From Coemansia sp. RSA 487 (Eukaryota > Kickxellomycota > Kickxellomycetes > Kickxellales > Kickxellaceae): a stretch of DNA of 64,000 bases. Within the stretch, counting starts at the first letter, position 1. Each line of letters begins with the position of its first letter. The notes beneath the pieces were generated by a model. The model made no database searches. It was not told the origin of the DNA and was given only the letters and a program-made list of their open reading frames with translations. A program made the translations under genes and the position numbers. Location of the stretch: positions 124,001 to 188,000 of the forward strand of contig JANBRJ010000019.1 in assembly GCA_027577595.1 (NCBI GenBank), in the 5' to 3' direction. Below are positions 9,119 to 22,065 of the stretch, one piece after another.

Positions 9119-9895
9119 CTACAAGCGACGGGCTTTTTTGGGGCGGCAGCCATTGAATGGAATTGGCGTTGTGTCGACAATGCGGCAAACGGACCAATTC
9201 GTAAGGCCGGTGATGGCCTTGAACGAAGCATCGCGCCCAGCACCAAAGCCCTTCAGTCGCAGCTCGATCTTTGGGACCTGGATATCCCTCTCAATAACAG
9301 TATTGATCACAGACGCCGTAGCCTGGTAGGCAGCCTCAAACCCAGCACGCTGAGCCTTCTTGAACCCGACACTACCACCACTGGCATTAACAATCACACG
9401 GCCATTAGCGTCAGTCAACGACAAGATCGTGTTATTTGACGACGCATGGACATGGAGAACCAGTTTGCTCATGGGATTCTTTGCTTCACGGTTCGTGCGT
9501 TCCGATACTTGGCCACCATACAGCCCTGCTCCACGGAACCCAAACGCGTCTCCCTTGAGTGGGGAATCGCCACTCCCAAGCAGTTCTTTCAGCGCTTGTT
9601 GTCTTTTAGCCGCAGCCTCAGCCTTGGTTTCTTTACGGCTTGCATTCATAGTGCTGATAAGCGAACTCAAAGAAGGCTCTTGTGGCTGCTGCTGCGCTTC
9701 CGCGGTTTCGTTGTTGTTTGTTGCATTCGTCTGTGCGTCCTTGGTCTCGGCACTGGATTGAGTCGGCTTGCCTATGTTTGGCAAACCGTCTTTTTCGGTA
9801 TACAGTCTCGTTTGTCTTGCAACTGTGAATGCACTAGCATTCGCACGCCGGGCAAAAGCGTGCTGTGTCTTTGCTAGAATTGATCGGTAAAGCAT
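9119..9895 (-). CDS. MRPS18: Mitochondrial small-subunit ribosomal protein uS11m
   Basis: 258 residues. The C-terminal 120 are a full uS11 domain: SNNTILSLTDANGRV, NASGGSVGFKKAQRAGFEAA, IELRLKGFGAGRDASFKAI and the closing DTTPIPFNGCRPKKARRL. uS11 sits on the platform of the small subunit, near the E site and the 3' end of the small rRNA. The long N-terminus starts with a basic, Ala/Arg-rich stretch (MLYRSILAKTQHAFARRANA), typical of a mitochondrial import signal, followed by a Gln/Thr/Ala-rich linker. Yeast Mrps18 has the same plan. The ATG at 9895 gives the import signal. It lies downstream of PRP43 on the same strand with 284 bases between. Confidence 0.93.
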   Translation of the reverse strand: MLYRSILAKTQHAFARRANASAFTVARQTRLYTEKDGLPNIGKPTQSSAETKDAQTNATNNNETAEAQQQPQEPSLSSLISTMNASRKETKAEAAAKRQQALKELLGSGDSPLKGDAFGFRGAGLYGGQVSERTNREAKNPMSKLVLHVHASSNNTILSLTDANGRVIVNASGGSVGFKKAQRAGFEAAYQATASVINTVIERDIQVPKIELRLKGFGAGRDASFKAITGLTNWSVCRIVDTTPIPFNGCRPKKARRL

Positions 9896-10179
9896 GATTT
9901 GTATTTTGAAAAGGGTATGATTAACAACAAACAGATTGGAAATGAAGCAAAAGTCAAAAAAGCAACTTTTTTTTATCTCTGCACCAAGAGAAATACGAAT
10001 TTCAAAAAAGCCTTAATCATCCAATTCTGATCGATGAACCCGGTGATCCCAATCACCAATTGTGTCTGGAAGACATGCACTTTTGGAATTTGCAACGTTT
10101 TACCAGGCATGTCAGCTATTTCACACCTTGAGTATAAATATTATTTAATCATATTCGGGATATGTGAAAGGGTAGGGCT

Positions 10180-13349
<3,170 letters not shown>

Positions 13350-15194
13350 ATGGCTGACGACGCGATTCCCGAGCGCAACGTAGATAGAGTCGGCGGCATC
13401 ATTGCTGTCGCTGCCTTTGGTGTGTGTCTCCTTGCACATATCTGGCATATGTTGCGCTACCGATTCCACCTGTATGCAGCCACTGCGATTTTCCTCGTAT
13501 TGCGCATAGTGGGTTGGCTGCTTGCGTTTATAGGTGCCATTAAAGACGACACACTGCTGAATAAACGTGGCTATATTACCAATGCGGTTGCATTCTGGCT
13601 TTTGATGCTGGGAGCTCTGTTGCTTATTGCACGCTGGGAGGCCTCCCGGCGGGGAGCCAAATGGGGCGTGCGCTCTTGGGGCGGAACCGGTGCTGCGCTT
13701 ATCCTCTGTGTGGTCCTTGGAGCGCTAGATGCTGCTGGCCAAATAACCTGGCTTAACAACCCAGACGATGACCCAAAGGCGACCTTAAAGGTTGCTGACG
13801 TTGGCTTCTTGGTTCTGGCAGTCATTAATGTGATCTTTGTGCTTTTCTTCAACATGCGTGACGCGACGATATACCAGCGCCCAACTGTTCGGTGGGCATT
13901 TGTGATATCATCGCTTCTGATATGTGCACGCTGTGTGTTTTGGATGCTTATTGGGCTTCATATCATCCACTTTGACCAGGGCCAACGCCGGATCTTCCTT
14001 TTCTGCCTAGCAACCATACCCGAGATTCTTGTCGTGGTGGCATGGAGCTTCTTCCCGATAGCAAAATACCTCCGGCCGCAGAGCAACGATGGCGCGGAGA
14101 TAGAAGGCTCAAAGCCAGAAAGTGTATTCCAGCATCAGTCGACCCGGATAAGCAGTCTGCAGCCGTCGAACCCTACTGGCATAGTGGCTGCACACACCCC
14201 TGCCGAAAACAACGATAACAACACTAATGTGGTTGAAGATGTTGTAGAATTGTCGATTCCTGACGGCGTCACAGCCACCAGTATGGGCAACACCGGTGCA
14301 AGAATTCATAAAAATAGCGTCCTGACAACAACCAACAGTGTTGTGACAGATAGTAGTCACGGTATAGGGCGTATAAGTACCCTGCACAACAGCATGCCCT
14401 CTATTGCTGCGAATACAGCATCGCCAGAAACAGAGCCGCATTCTTATATTTCTGCATCGCCTCAGCTGAACCACCCTACAGCACAAGGAGGACAGCAACC
14501 TCAACAATTCAACCCCTGGGCTGGCGCAGTGGCAAATATGGCCGCAACTAGCACTCCCAACAGCCCTTTCAACCCTAAACTGTCCATGTATCCGCAGGGC
14601 ACCCCGCCAAATATGCAACAGACACAATACTACGTACCACAACCACAACAACCAGCGCAGATGCAGATGCAACAACCACAGGTCGGTGGTACACCAATGG
14701 TTGGAGCTAGCAGCAATGTCGGAACAATGCCAATGCCAACCCCCGCTGTAAGGTTCTTGACACCAAGTCCGTCGCCCTATGCAAACACGACAACGCCGCA
14801 TGCAAACTTTGTAAAGACGCCGTATCCTCCTGGACATATGGTGAATCAGCCAGAGTTTCAAATACAGCCGCATGTGCAACCCCAGCTACAAATGCCACCT
14901 AGCTCTCAAATCCGCCAAAGCCAGGTGGTCCAGGCACCGATACAGACACAGAGCAGCCCGCAGCCCACTTCTCGGGTTTCGCAGCAATATGTACAGCCAT
15001 CCAACCCCGCATTTACAGACGAGTACTTTAAGGGTGACGACTCTTCACGTAATATCGAGCGGGAGCAGCAGCAGACCGAGAAAAGCCGAGATCTTAGCCC
15101 AGGCGTGCAGGATGACAGTAGTAAGGGCCGTTTGAACGAGTCGAATGACAGCGCTGTCAAGACCCAGCTCAACAAGGCGCAAGGCCACGAATAA
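13350..15194 (+). CDS. Seven-helix membrane protein with long Gln/Pro/Met-rich tail
   Basis: 614 residues in two halves. Residues 1-238 contain seven clear hydrophobic helices (about 17-35, 41-62, 76-94, 113-130, 148-167, 182-202, 214-235) with short loops. Residues 240-614 are polar and disordered, rich in Asn, Gln, Pro, Met and Thr. The pattern of helices resembles fungal RTA1-like or DUF7702-type seven-helix proteins, but I cannot assign it firmly. No signal peptide precedes helix 1, so the N-terminus is probably outside and the long tail cytosolic. The tail has several QPQQ and PQQP segments that could bind partners. The ATG at 13350 is four codons before the first Pro-Glu of the polar head. 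Function unknown; plasma membrane is likely. Confidence 0.75.
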   Translation: MADDAIPERNVDRVGGIIAVAAFGVCLLAHIWHMLRYRFHLYAATAIFLVLRIVGWLLAFIGAIKDDTLLNKRGYITNAVAFWLLMLGALLLIARWEASRRGAKWGVRSWGGTGAALILCVVLGALDAAGQITWLNNPDDDPKATLKVADVGFLVLAVINVIFVLFFNMRDATIYQRPTVRWAFVISSLLICARCVFWMLIGLHIIHFDQGQRRIFLFCLATIPEILVVVAWSFFPIAKYLRPQSNDGAEIEGSKPESVFQHQSTRISSLQPSNPTGIVAAHTPAENNDNNTNVVEDVVELSIPDGVTATSMGNTGARIHKNSVLTTTNSVVTDSSHGIGRISTLHNSMPSIAANTASPETEPHSYISASPQLNHPTAQGGQQPQQFNPWAGAVANMAATSTPNSPFNPKLSMYPQGTPPNMQQTQYYVPQPQQPAQMQMQQPQVGGTPMVGASSNVGTMPMPTPAVRFLTPSPSPYANTTTPHANFVKTPYPPGHMVNQPEFQIQPHVQPQLQMPPSSQIRQSQVVQAPIQTQSSPQPTSRVSQQYVQPSNPAFTDEYFKGDDSSRNIEREQQQTEKSRDLSPGVQDDSSKGRLNESNDSAVKTQLNKAQGHE

Positions 15195-15896
15195 CGAGAT
15201 AGTACCATTTCTTGAGCGGCTCTTGGGCTGTTTTCATTCTCATTTGTTTATTTTTACAATCGCACATTTTTGGTGTAAATACTTCTAATGCAAATTAAAG
15301 AATTACTCGTGTTTCCAGGTACCCCAGACAGAACAACCCACACGCTTTTTTTTTCCAAGTGTATGTTAAATACAGTAACAGCGTTCACACAACATATTCT
15401 AACCATTCTCTCCGCATGTTTCGGCTTGTACCCACAACAAAATCGACAGCTATTGCGCAAGGAGCAACTTGCTATCCTGCGGAAAGACCCAGGTTCCCGT
15501 TCGCGCCGTGTTGTGTTGTGTTGCGCTGCTGGTATGTGTGAATGTAATAGCAAATATAAAAGGTTATATTAAATACATTTCAGGGAACGATGGAATGACG
15601 CTTGTATAAAGCAATATCAAATTATATTGGATTTATTAGCATAGCATAAATGGACAATAGATAGTACAAAACATGTCTGCATATCCACCAAGAACCTGGT
15701 ATACGAAAATTGCGACAGTTGAACAATTGACCAAAAGTAACAAGATGTAAAAAGAAAACATTACACCTGTAATATAAAAGGACAATCCGCCATATCCTGG
15801 TCTTGACTATGGAATTCGGAACACCTAAAAGTATTTATTTTGTATACTATCGACAGCACACAACCAAAAAGACGACAATAAATATATTCTGTTGCT
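15195..15896. other. Intergenic, left border of the secreted-protein cluster
   Basis: AT-rich spacer with no recognisable gene. It includes a TATAAAAG box upstream of the first Cys-rich gene. Confidence 0.55.
15773..15780 (+). promoter_or_regulatory. TATA box of the first Cys-rich gene
   Basis: TATAAAAG, 117 bases upstream of the ATG at 15897. The same octamer precedes two other genes of the cluster. Confidence 0.5.
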
Positions 15897-16781
15897 ATGG
15901 CCAGACTTCGTTATTTACTACTTCTGGCGTTCATCGCACTTGCACTCAGCACATTTGTCTTGGCAGAAAACGATGACGACAATACGCCAGAAACCTCAAC
16001 TACTGCCAGTGGCAGCGCCGAGTTAGATGAAAGAATCAAAGAGCATATACGGATCGCTCATGATCGAAATGAGGCTGCTACCCGGAACGCTGCCAACGAT
16101 CTGTCGGGTTTAGAATCTCCACAGGCTACATCTACAGCCGACGCTGACTATGACGAAAGCCCTGATTCTGTCGACGGGGTCAACCGGCACCACTGCCACT
16201 CTTGCGAAAAAAAGGAAAAGAAAAATGAGTGCTGCTGCAAGCACCAGCCAACTCCGACATACCATATCAGTCTTTGCAAGCAAGACGAGCGATACAAGAC
16301 AATCTCGCTTCCCGCTCAGGGCCGTCCGTTCAACTATAACGACGACGTGCGCCATTCGTCGCCGCCGCCTCTTATCAAGCCATTCTGCACGCATGGGTAC
16401 TGCTATGAGCCCTGTTGCCAGCCAACGTGTGGAATATATGGTTCACAGCCGCCACAAAGGCTGTGCTGCGACCATCTTGTGCCGTGTCGCCACCAACCAC
16501 CGCCTCCTCCTCCGCCATGTTGCTGCCCTCCTCCACCACCTCCCTGTGGATACCCACCGCCCCCGTATGGATGCCCGCCACCTCCATGCTGCTGCCATCC
16601 GCCTCCATGTTGCTGTCCTCCTCCTCCTCCTCCTTGTGGATGCCCACCGCCCCCTTGCTGTGACTGCTACGCCCCACCGCCGCCGTATGTTTACGACGAA
16701 TGCTTAGACAAGCACAAGGGCCACAAGAACAAACACAAGGGCCACAAGGGCCACAAGGGCAAACACGATGATGATTACTAA
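15897..16781 (+). CDS. Secreted Cys/Pro-rich protein with His/Lys/Gly tail (cluster member 1)
   Basis: 294 residues. A clear signal peptide (MARLRYLLLLAFIALALSTF, cleavage near 23) is followed by an acidic linker to about 100, a Lys/Cys patch (CEKKEKKNECCCK), a middle part with scattered Cys pairs, and from about 200 a run of poly-Pro blocks alternating with CC or CCC (for example PPPPCCCHPPPCCCPP). The end is a repeat of KGHK (HKGHKNKHKGHKGHKGK) closing in DDDY. No enzyme domain is visible. Poly-Pro with Cys pairs suggests an extended, cross-linked wall protein, and the His/Lys tail could bind metal or anionic polymers. Both ideas are inference. It is single-exon and first of the + strand cluster. 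Confidence 0.8.
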   Translation: MARLRYLLLLAFIALALSTFVLAENDDDNTPETSTTASGSAELDERIKEHIRIAHDRNEAATRNAANDLSGLESPQATSTADADYDESPDSVDGVNRHHCHSCEKKEKKNECCCKHQPTPTYHISLCKQDERYKTISLPAQGRPFNYNDDVRHSSPPPLIKPFCTHGYCYEPCCQPTCGIYGSQPPQRLCCDHLVPCRHQPPPPPPPCCCPPPPPPCGYPPPPYGCPPPPCCCHPPPCCCPPPPPPCGCPPPPCCDCYAPPPPYVYDECLDKHKGHKNKHKGHKGHKGKHDDDY

Positions 16782-17583
16782 ATCTGCGACATTTTCACAT
16801 CATAAAACTTGAAGCTTATTTTAATTTCATACCAACACTCAATATACATATTCGATTTTAATTCATTGATTAAAAGGCAATCACGCACCACACACAAGTT
16901 GGCTGTTTGTTCTCGTATATCTCCAAATATCTACTGCCAAATATCCTGCGAAAAAAGAGCGGTCTCAGTATAAATGGAGTGTGAGTGCAACCTACACGAA
17001 CTCTATCTAAATTATCACATCAGTGTCTCCAAGTTTTCACTACATTCCCCTTCTTCCCCGCGCGATATAGTCAAGCTACTTTGCCTTCTGCTTTGGTGTC
17101 TTTTTAGCAGATTCCCCTCCATTAGAATAAAACATCTCAATATATGAATATACCAGCGCAACCACCAGTTACCTATACTACATATTCCCACGAGCGAGCG
17201 ATTTATACAGTGCCGAGGCAACTGAAAAGAATATGTCTTATTGCGCATGTTACTCCGTGGACATAATCCAGAACCTTGTGCGCTTAGCTACGAAATAGCT
17301 TTATCCAAGGCAGCAGCGTTGCTTTGGTGTTGTTACAGTGTTGGACAAAGAAAATGTACGTCTGCAGATAATTGAATATGTATATAATAGCGTCTAATCC
17401 CATGCCGATTTCCCGGCGAAAAAGAATTTCTACTGATCGTGCATTATAGCGGCCACATGACTTTTTCGTATACTTTTGTTACCTATTTGTCTATATCATC
17501 AAACAAAAAGCTTTGTTTATCCATATTCAGCTTTTAATTAAGTTGAAACACTAAACAGTACAACACCGATCGTAAGAGAGCCG
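16782..17583. other. Intergenic in secreted-protein cluster
   Basis: About 800 AT-rich bases. Only a short spurious ORF on the minus strand. Presumably terminator of member 1 and promoter of member 2; a weak TATATAATA lies near 17381. Confidence 0.5.
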
Positions 17584-18573
17584 ATGTACTCGCCAAGGCT
17601 CTTTATATTATTTGCGATCATTGCCCTCGTGGTTGGCGCATTTGCAGCACCGACCGCGCAGGCGGCGCAAAAGGACGATGTCTGCCACCACGAACACGTT
17701 GTGGCTACAGCTCCACAGCAGGCGGCCCCGGAAGTGTCTGCCGCTCCTCTTCAGATAAAGGTGCAGTCTCAGCCTCTTGCCAAGACCGAGGCCCCTGTCC
17801 AAAAAATTGCAGGCGCAAGCCAAAACAAGGTCGAACAAAACGCACAGACTACCAAGACAACAGCGGCATCTTCAGCACACCCACATACAACGAAGGACTT
17901 GCACTGCTGCTGCTGTAATGGATGTGGTGGATGTGGTGGTTGCGGCTGTGGGGGCTGTGGAGGCTGCGGCGGTTGTGGACAATGTTGTGGTGGTGGATGC
18001 GGCGGCTGTGGTGGTGGATGCGGCGGCTGTGGTGGTGGATGTTGCCCGCAAGGTTGCGGCGGTTGTGGCGGCTGCGGCGGTTGCGGCGGATGCGGCGGAT
18101 GTGGTGGTGGATGTTGCCAACAAGGTTGCGGTGGGTGCGGTGGATGCGGCGGTTGTTGCCGTGGACCGTGCTGCGGCGGTTGCGGCGGTTGCGGCGGATG
18201 TGGTGGTGGATGTTGCCAACAAGGTTGCGGTGGATGCGGCGGCTGTGGTGGTTGTTGCCAAAGACCATGCTGCGGCGGTTGCGGCGGCTGTGGAGGCTGT
18301 GGAGGCTGTGGCGGTTATGGGGGATATGGCGGCTATGGCGGAAACGGTGGCTATGGCGGTTATGGTGGCTACGGAGGCGGCGGCTACGGCGGCGGATGCT
18401 GCCAGAGGCCATGCTGTGGCGGCTACGGAGGCTATGGCGGCAACGGTGGATACGGTGGATACGGAGGATATGGAGGCAATGGCGGCTACGGTGGATACGG
18501 TGGTGGTGGCTACGGTGGATACGGTGGATACGGTGGTGGTGGCTACGGTGGATACGGAGGCTACCGCGGATAA
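17584..18573 (+). CDS. Secreted Gly-Gly-Cys / Gly-Gly-Tyr repeat protein (cluster member 2)
   Basis: 329 residues. Signal peptide [20 protein letters not shown] with an Ala-Ala-Pro cleavage region near 22. Residues 22-105 are an Ala/Gln/Lys linker with one CHHEH. Then CCCC opens about 130 residues of GGC repeats broken by CCQQGC, CCPQGC, CCRGPCC and CCQRPCC. The last 90 or so residues switch to GGY with GGN and GGG variants. The DNA holds a 44-base exact repeat (18091-18134 and 18190-18233, offset 99 bases), so a 33-residue unit has been copied. Gly-Tyr tails occur in structural and adhesive proteins, where Tyr can be cross-linked. Cys-rich Gly repeats recall keratin-associated proteins, as analogy only. 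Confidence 0.8.
   Translation: MYSPRLFILFAIIALVVGAFAAPTAQAAQKDDVCHHEHVVATAPQQAAPEVSAAPLQIKVQSQPLAKTEAPVQKIAGASQNKVEQNAQTTKTTAASSAHPHTTKDLHCCCCNGCGGCGGCGCGGCGGCGGCGQCCGGGCGGCGGGCGGCGGGCCPQGCGGCGGCGGCGGCGGCGGGCCQQGCGGCGGCGGCCRGPCCGGCGGCGGCGGGCCQQGCGGCGGCGGCCQRPCCGGCGGCGGCGGCGGYGGYGGYGGNGGYGGYGGYGGGGYGGGCCQRPCCGGYGGYGGNGGYGGYGGYGGNGGYGGYGGGGYGGYGGYGGGGYGGYGGYRG
18091..18233 (+). repeat. Direct 99-base repeat inside member 2
   Basis: A 44-base sequence at 18091-18134 recurs exactly at 18190-18233. The period equals 33 codons, so frame is kept. It marks a recent internal duplication. Confidence 0.85.
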
Positions 18574-19440
18574 TAAGCACCCAATACCCCCAGCCTACAA
18601 AAGAGCCTTGTATTCTGATGGTCATTTGTCTTTATCAATATATATGTCACTGTCGTGTCAGTTGCATGCTTCTGTGGCATTTCTTTTCTTGTTTCCTACT
18701 TTTGGAAAAGTGCTTACACTATGCGCTTTCGTTTTACAATTTTCATTTTGTGTGTGCTTTGTTTTGAAAACATTTTTACAGCTAGTTATCGGAGGAGTAA
18801 TTTGAGTTGATTTTGTCATAGGCAACCTGTGATTAAGATATATACTACCACAATCAGCGTTACAGACAGCACCTCTTTACGCAAAGCACAAATAATATAC
18901 GAAGCTACCGAGTGTGATATAAAGAGCGATCTCCACGCTTCTCCATTTATAAATATAATGACTCCCACATTTGTCAAGCGCTATATCTACCCATAGAGAC
19001 TCTATGGGTACTTCATTTACGTATTGTGGAGAAATGTAACCATCAAATAAACGATTTACATGGGTAGAGGGAATGGTACCAAAGCATTGTATACATTTCC
19101 CACACATATTGCCTTATTTACAAAGCCAGATTTACGGTGGTTATGATTATCCAATATTAATATCAGCATATTGCTTGTCACTTTGTTATTCTCTAATCTT
19201 CTACATTCGCAGAAATGGAAGCATGTACTATCGCATGCATTACGATTGTTGAATAAAAATGCCCAAGTTTGAGTCAGAGCACGCAATCATTATATATAAC
19301 CATTCATACATCCTCCATTTTGACTTACCGATCACAACCAACGCTTCATTAAACGACAACATAAAGCTCTATTTTATTTCTCTTTGTTAAGACATACATT
19401 CTAATATAATAACAAACCGGAATCCTTGTTTAACAGAACC
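18574..19440. other. Intergenic in secreted-protein cluster
   Basis: About 870 AT-rich bases without recognisable gene. Carries the probable TATA element of member 3 near 19291. Confidence 0.5.
19291..19299 (+). promoter_or_regulatory. Probable TATA box of member 3
   Basis: TATATATAA, about 142-150 bases upstream of the ATG at 19441. AT-rich surroundings make it weaker evidence than the TATAAAAG boxes. Confidence 0.35.
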
Positions 19441-20208
19441 ATGCTCAGATCCTCATTTGTAGCATTTATTGCCTTTTTGGCATTTGCCATGATGGTCATG
19501 GCTGCCCCTACTCCTCAACAGGACACCAAGAGCATTAACGTGGCTCAGGAATCAGTCGTTTCTGCCATGCCCACCGCTGTCACTAATGTTCCTATCCAAC
19601 CTGCCGCCTCTCCTGTTAACAAGGTTGCCAAGGTTCTATGCGAGGGCGGATTCCGCCAGGACTCCTGCTGCTGCCACGAGCCGTGCTGCCACCACGAACA
19701 ATACTGCTGCCATCACGAGCCATGTTGCTGCCACCGCGAACCTTGCTGCTGCCATGAGCCGTGCTGCCACCACGAACCTTGCTGCTGCCATGAGTGCTGC
19801 CATCACGAATGCTGCCACCACGAGCCATGCTGTGAGCACCACGAACCTTGCTGTTGCCACGAGCCGTGCTGCCACCGCGAACCTTGCTGTTGCCACGAGC
19901 CGTGCTGCCACCGCGAACCTTGCTGTTGCCACCACGAGCCTTGCTGCTGCCACCGCGAACCATGCTGCTGCCACGAGCCGTGCTGCCACCACGAACCATG
20001 CTGCCACCACGAACCATGCTGCTGCCACCACGAGCCTTGCTGCTGCCACCGCGAACCTTGCTGCTGCCATGAGCCATGCTGCCGCCGCGAACCATGCTGC
20101 TGTGGACCCAGCTGCTACCACATCAAGAGAACCGCCGTTTACAAGGACGGCTGCCTCCAGCATGTCTGGTGCGACTCTTGCTGCAACAGCAACACTTGCT
20201 GCAAGTAG
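19441..20208 (+). CDS. Secreted His-Glu-Pro-Cys repeat protein (cluster member 3)
   Basis: 255 residues from the ATG at 19441; the in-frame codon further up is TTG and is not used. Signal peptide MLRSSFVAFIAFLAFAMMVM with AAPTP after it, then an Ala/Val/Pro linker to about 70 containing NKVAK. From about residue 75 to 220 there is an almost unbroken repeat of the form (H/R)-(E)-P-C-C-(C)-H, for example CCHHEPCCCHREPCCCHEPC. A short non-repeat tail (YHIKRTAVYKDGC..., CDSCCNSNTCCK) closes it. About 60 His-Glu or Cys-Cys elements alternate regularly, a layout suited to metal ions or dense disulfides. No known domain. Six reading frames stay open across the repeat, but only this one has signal peptide and linker. 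Confidence 0.82.
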   Translation: MLRSSFVAFIAFLAFAMMVMAAPTPQQDTKSINVAQESVVSAMPTAVTNVPIQPAASPVNKVAKVLCEGGFRQDSCCCHEPCCHHEQYCCHHEPCCCHREPCCCHEPCCHHEPCCCHECCHHECCHHEPCCEHHEPCCCHEPCCHREPCCCHEPCCHREPCCCHHEPCCCHREPCCCHEPCCHHEPCCHHEPCCCHHEPCCCHREPCCCHEPCCRREPCCCGPSCYHIKRTAVYKDGCLQHVWCDSCCNSNTCCK

Positions 20209-21123
20209 GTGATAATTTGTAAATGCATTTTTAATATGCTGTTCTAAGCTCTACAATATACATAATATAATAGTACGATATACGTTGACCAACAAACTGT
20301 ACAATTTTTAATATTCTAGTATTCAATATGATGGCCTTTGGCTATTGTATTAATACTGAGGTTCACAAATTTGAAATGCGCGCAGTTGTTAAAGGCCATA
20401 CATTTTGTAATTGTGGTTGAAAAGAGCTGCTATCTAATAAATAAGTATCATCAACAGGGGTACGCAGTCTATTTACTCCTCATTTTGCATTATCGTAAAT
20501 ATAATGGTACCGGACTTCCACAAAACAAGTAATCATGAATAGCAGCGATTGGTCGTGCACCTCCTTCCCCATAGCGCACAAGTAGTGCTTTTACCAATTT
20601 TTTTATTTTCCGACTTGAACGTGCACTCCAATTATTTTAATTGGAATTTGGTGGGGCTGGTCTGTAATATAAATGGCTCCGCCAATTACCAGTGCTAAGG
20701 ATAATATGCTATCGTTATATTTAAATTACAATTTTTCAATTCCTTTTCCAGCTTTGTCGAATGTTGTAGGTGTGCTTTTATGCGGTAAAAAAAACTACGT
20801 TCTGTTCTGACCAAATATTGTGTTAAGATTTCTAAAGAAGGTACCAAAAAGTCATCATCCTTACCTCCATGTCGGGGCTACAAAACTTTAATTATATAAT
20901 ATATGAATTCATATTATCACAATCTACAAGCACGCACAAAAGGTAAATACATAACTAGCTATCAAATAATTATAATCAGCTCTATTTGTCGATAAACATG
21001 TACGTATAAAAGCCCACATATCGCGGTCTCTAGTGAATTCACGACGTGAACACCATTAGCCCCCGTATGCTTTAAGCTCATTGATAATTGATATTGCTCT
21101 ATACTTAATACTAGCCTATCGAA
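20209..21123. other. Intergenic in secreted-protein cluster
   Basis: About 900 AT-rich bases with no supported gene. The TATAAAAG at 21005 belongs to member 4. Confidence 0.5.
21005..21012 (+). promoter_or_regulatory. TATA box of member 4
   Basis: TATAAAAG, 119 bases upstream of the ATG at 21124. Almost the same spacing as in member 1. Confidence 0.5.
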
Positions 21124-22065
21124 ATGGTAAATATAAAGACATTTATTTCGTTTGTGGTGGCAATAAGCGCAACCGCTGCTGCTGCAGGAGCAGGAGCAGG
21201 AGCAGGAGTGGCTGGTGCCAACAACCAAGAAAAGGCCATCGCAAACATTGCTGCAATCCCAAATGCACCTGTTACTGCGCCTGCTGCTGCATTTAGCGTG
21301 GCGCCAGCGTCGGCTGCTTTTGCAGCGCCAACTCCTATGGCTAGTGCTGCTTCCATTCCGCCTTTCAAGGAGTCGATCGTACCTGCTCAGGCCAGAACAG
21401 GCGTTGCTAAGAGCAAGGCACCTGCTGGAGCGATCGCAAAAACTACCACCGCTCAGCCTAACCAGATCTCTCGTCAAGCCGGCAAGAAGCTTTGCTGTGG
21501 ATGCTGCCACCCTTGTTGCCAGCCGTGCTGCCAACCATGCTGCCAACAGTGCTGCTGCTGCCCGTGTTGCAAGTGCAAGTGCTGCAAGTGCAAGTGCTGC
21601 CTCGTCCCGATGTGCTGCAACCACGGCTGCGATCACGGCTACGGCGGTGGATATGGCGGCGGATATGGTGGCGGCTACGGTGGTGGATACGGCGGATACG
21701 GCGGATACGGCGGTAACCATGAGGGTGGCCACGGGTGCTGCTGCCCTTGCGCTCACGAGAGCTACCACCACGAGTGCTGCGGACCTTGCGGCCATGAGTG
21801 CTGCCATCACGAGTGTTGCCACCACGAGCCGTGCTGCTGCCACCACGAGCCGTGCTGCTGCCACCACGAGCCGTGCTGCTGCCACCACGAGCCGTGCTGC
21901 TGCCACCATGAACCGTGCTGCTGCCATGAGTGCTGCCATCACGAATGCTGCCACCACGAATGCTGCCACCATGAGCCATGCTGCTGTGGCCACGAAGGCC
22001 ACGGTGGGTATGGAGGCTATGGCGGTCATGGAGGGTACGGTGGCTACGGTCACGGAGGCTACTAA
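21124..22065 (+). CDS. Secreted mosaic Cys/Gly/His repeat protein (cluster member 4)
   Basis: 313 residues. Signal-like start MVNIKTFISFVVAISATAAA, then an Ala-rich linker to about 118 ending in RQAGKKLCC. After that come four modules: Cys pairs with Pro/Gln/Lys (CCQPCCQPCC, CKCKCCKCKCC), a GGGY/GGY block near 177-198, an HHEPCCC block near 215-295 as in members 3 and 7, and a short final GGY/GHGGY tail. It therefore joins the module types of members 2, 3 and 5 in a single chain. The core repeat has four identical 21-base copies. No catalytic domain. Role as a wall or coat protein is inference. Single-exon; ATG at 21124. Confidence 0.82.
   Translation: MVNIKTFISFVVAISATAAAAGAGAGAGVAGANNQEKAIANIAAIPNAPVTAPAAAFSVAPASAAFAAPTPMASAASIPPFKESIVPAQARTGVAKSKAPAGAIAKTTTAQPNQISRQAGKKLCCGCCHPCCQPCCQPCCQQCCCCPCCKCKCCKCKCCLVPMCCNHGCDHGYGGGYGGGYGGGYGGGYGGYGGYGGNHEGGHGCCCPCAHESYHHECCGPCGHECCHHECCHHEPCCCHHEPCCCHHEPCCCHHEPCCCHHEPCCCHECCHHECCHHECCHHEPCCCGHEGHGGYGGYGGHGGYGGYGHGGY
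21820..21924 (+). repeat. Five tandem 21-base units in member 4
   Basis: The 21-base unit coding for HHEPCCC occurs four times without change (21820-21903), and a fifth copy (21904-21924) differs at two silent sites. This points to very recent unequal crossing-over or slippage. Confidence 0.9.

Noticed and set aside
17777-18805. A 342-codon + frame overlapping member 2
   Set aside because: It is Val/Ala-only low complexity produced by the GGC/GGT repeat in the next frame and lacks a signal peptide or start context.
19586-20212. Long open frames on both strands across the HHEPCC genes
   Set aside because: The codons TGC, CAC, GAG and CCG give stop-free readings in all six frames. Only one frame per gene has signal peptide, linker and a balanced tail.
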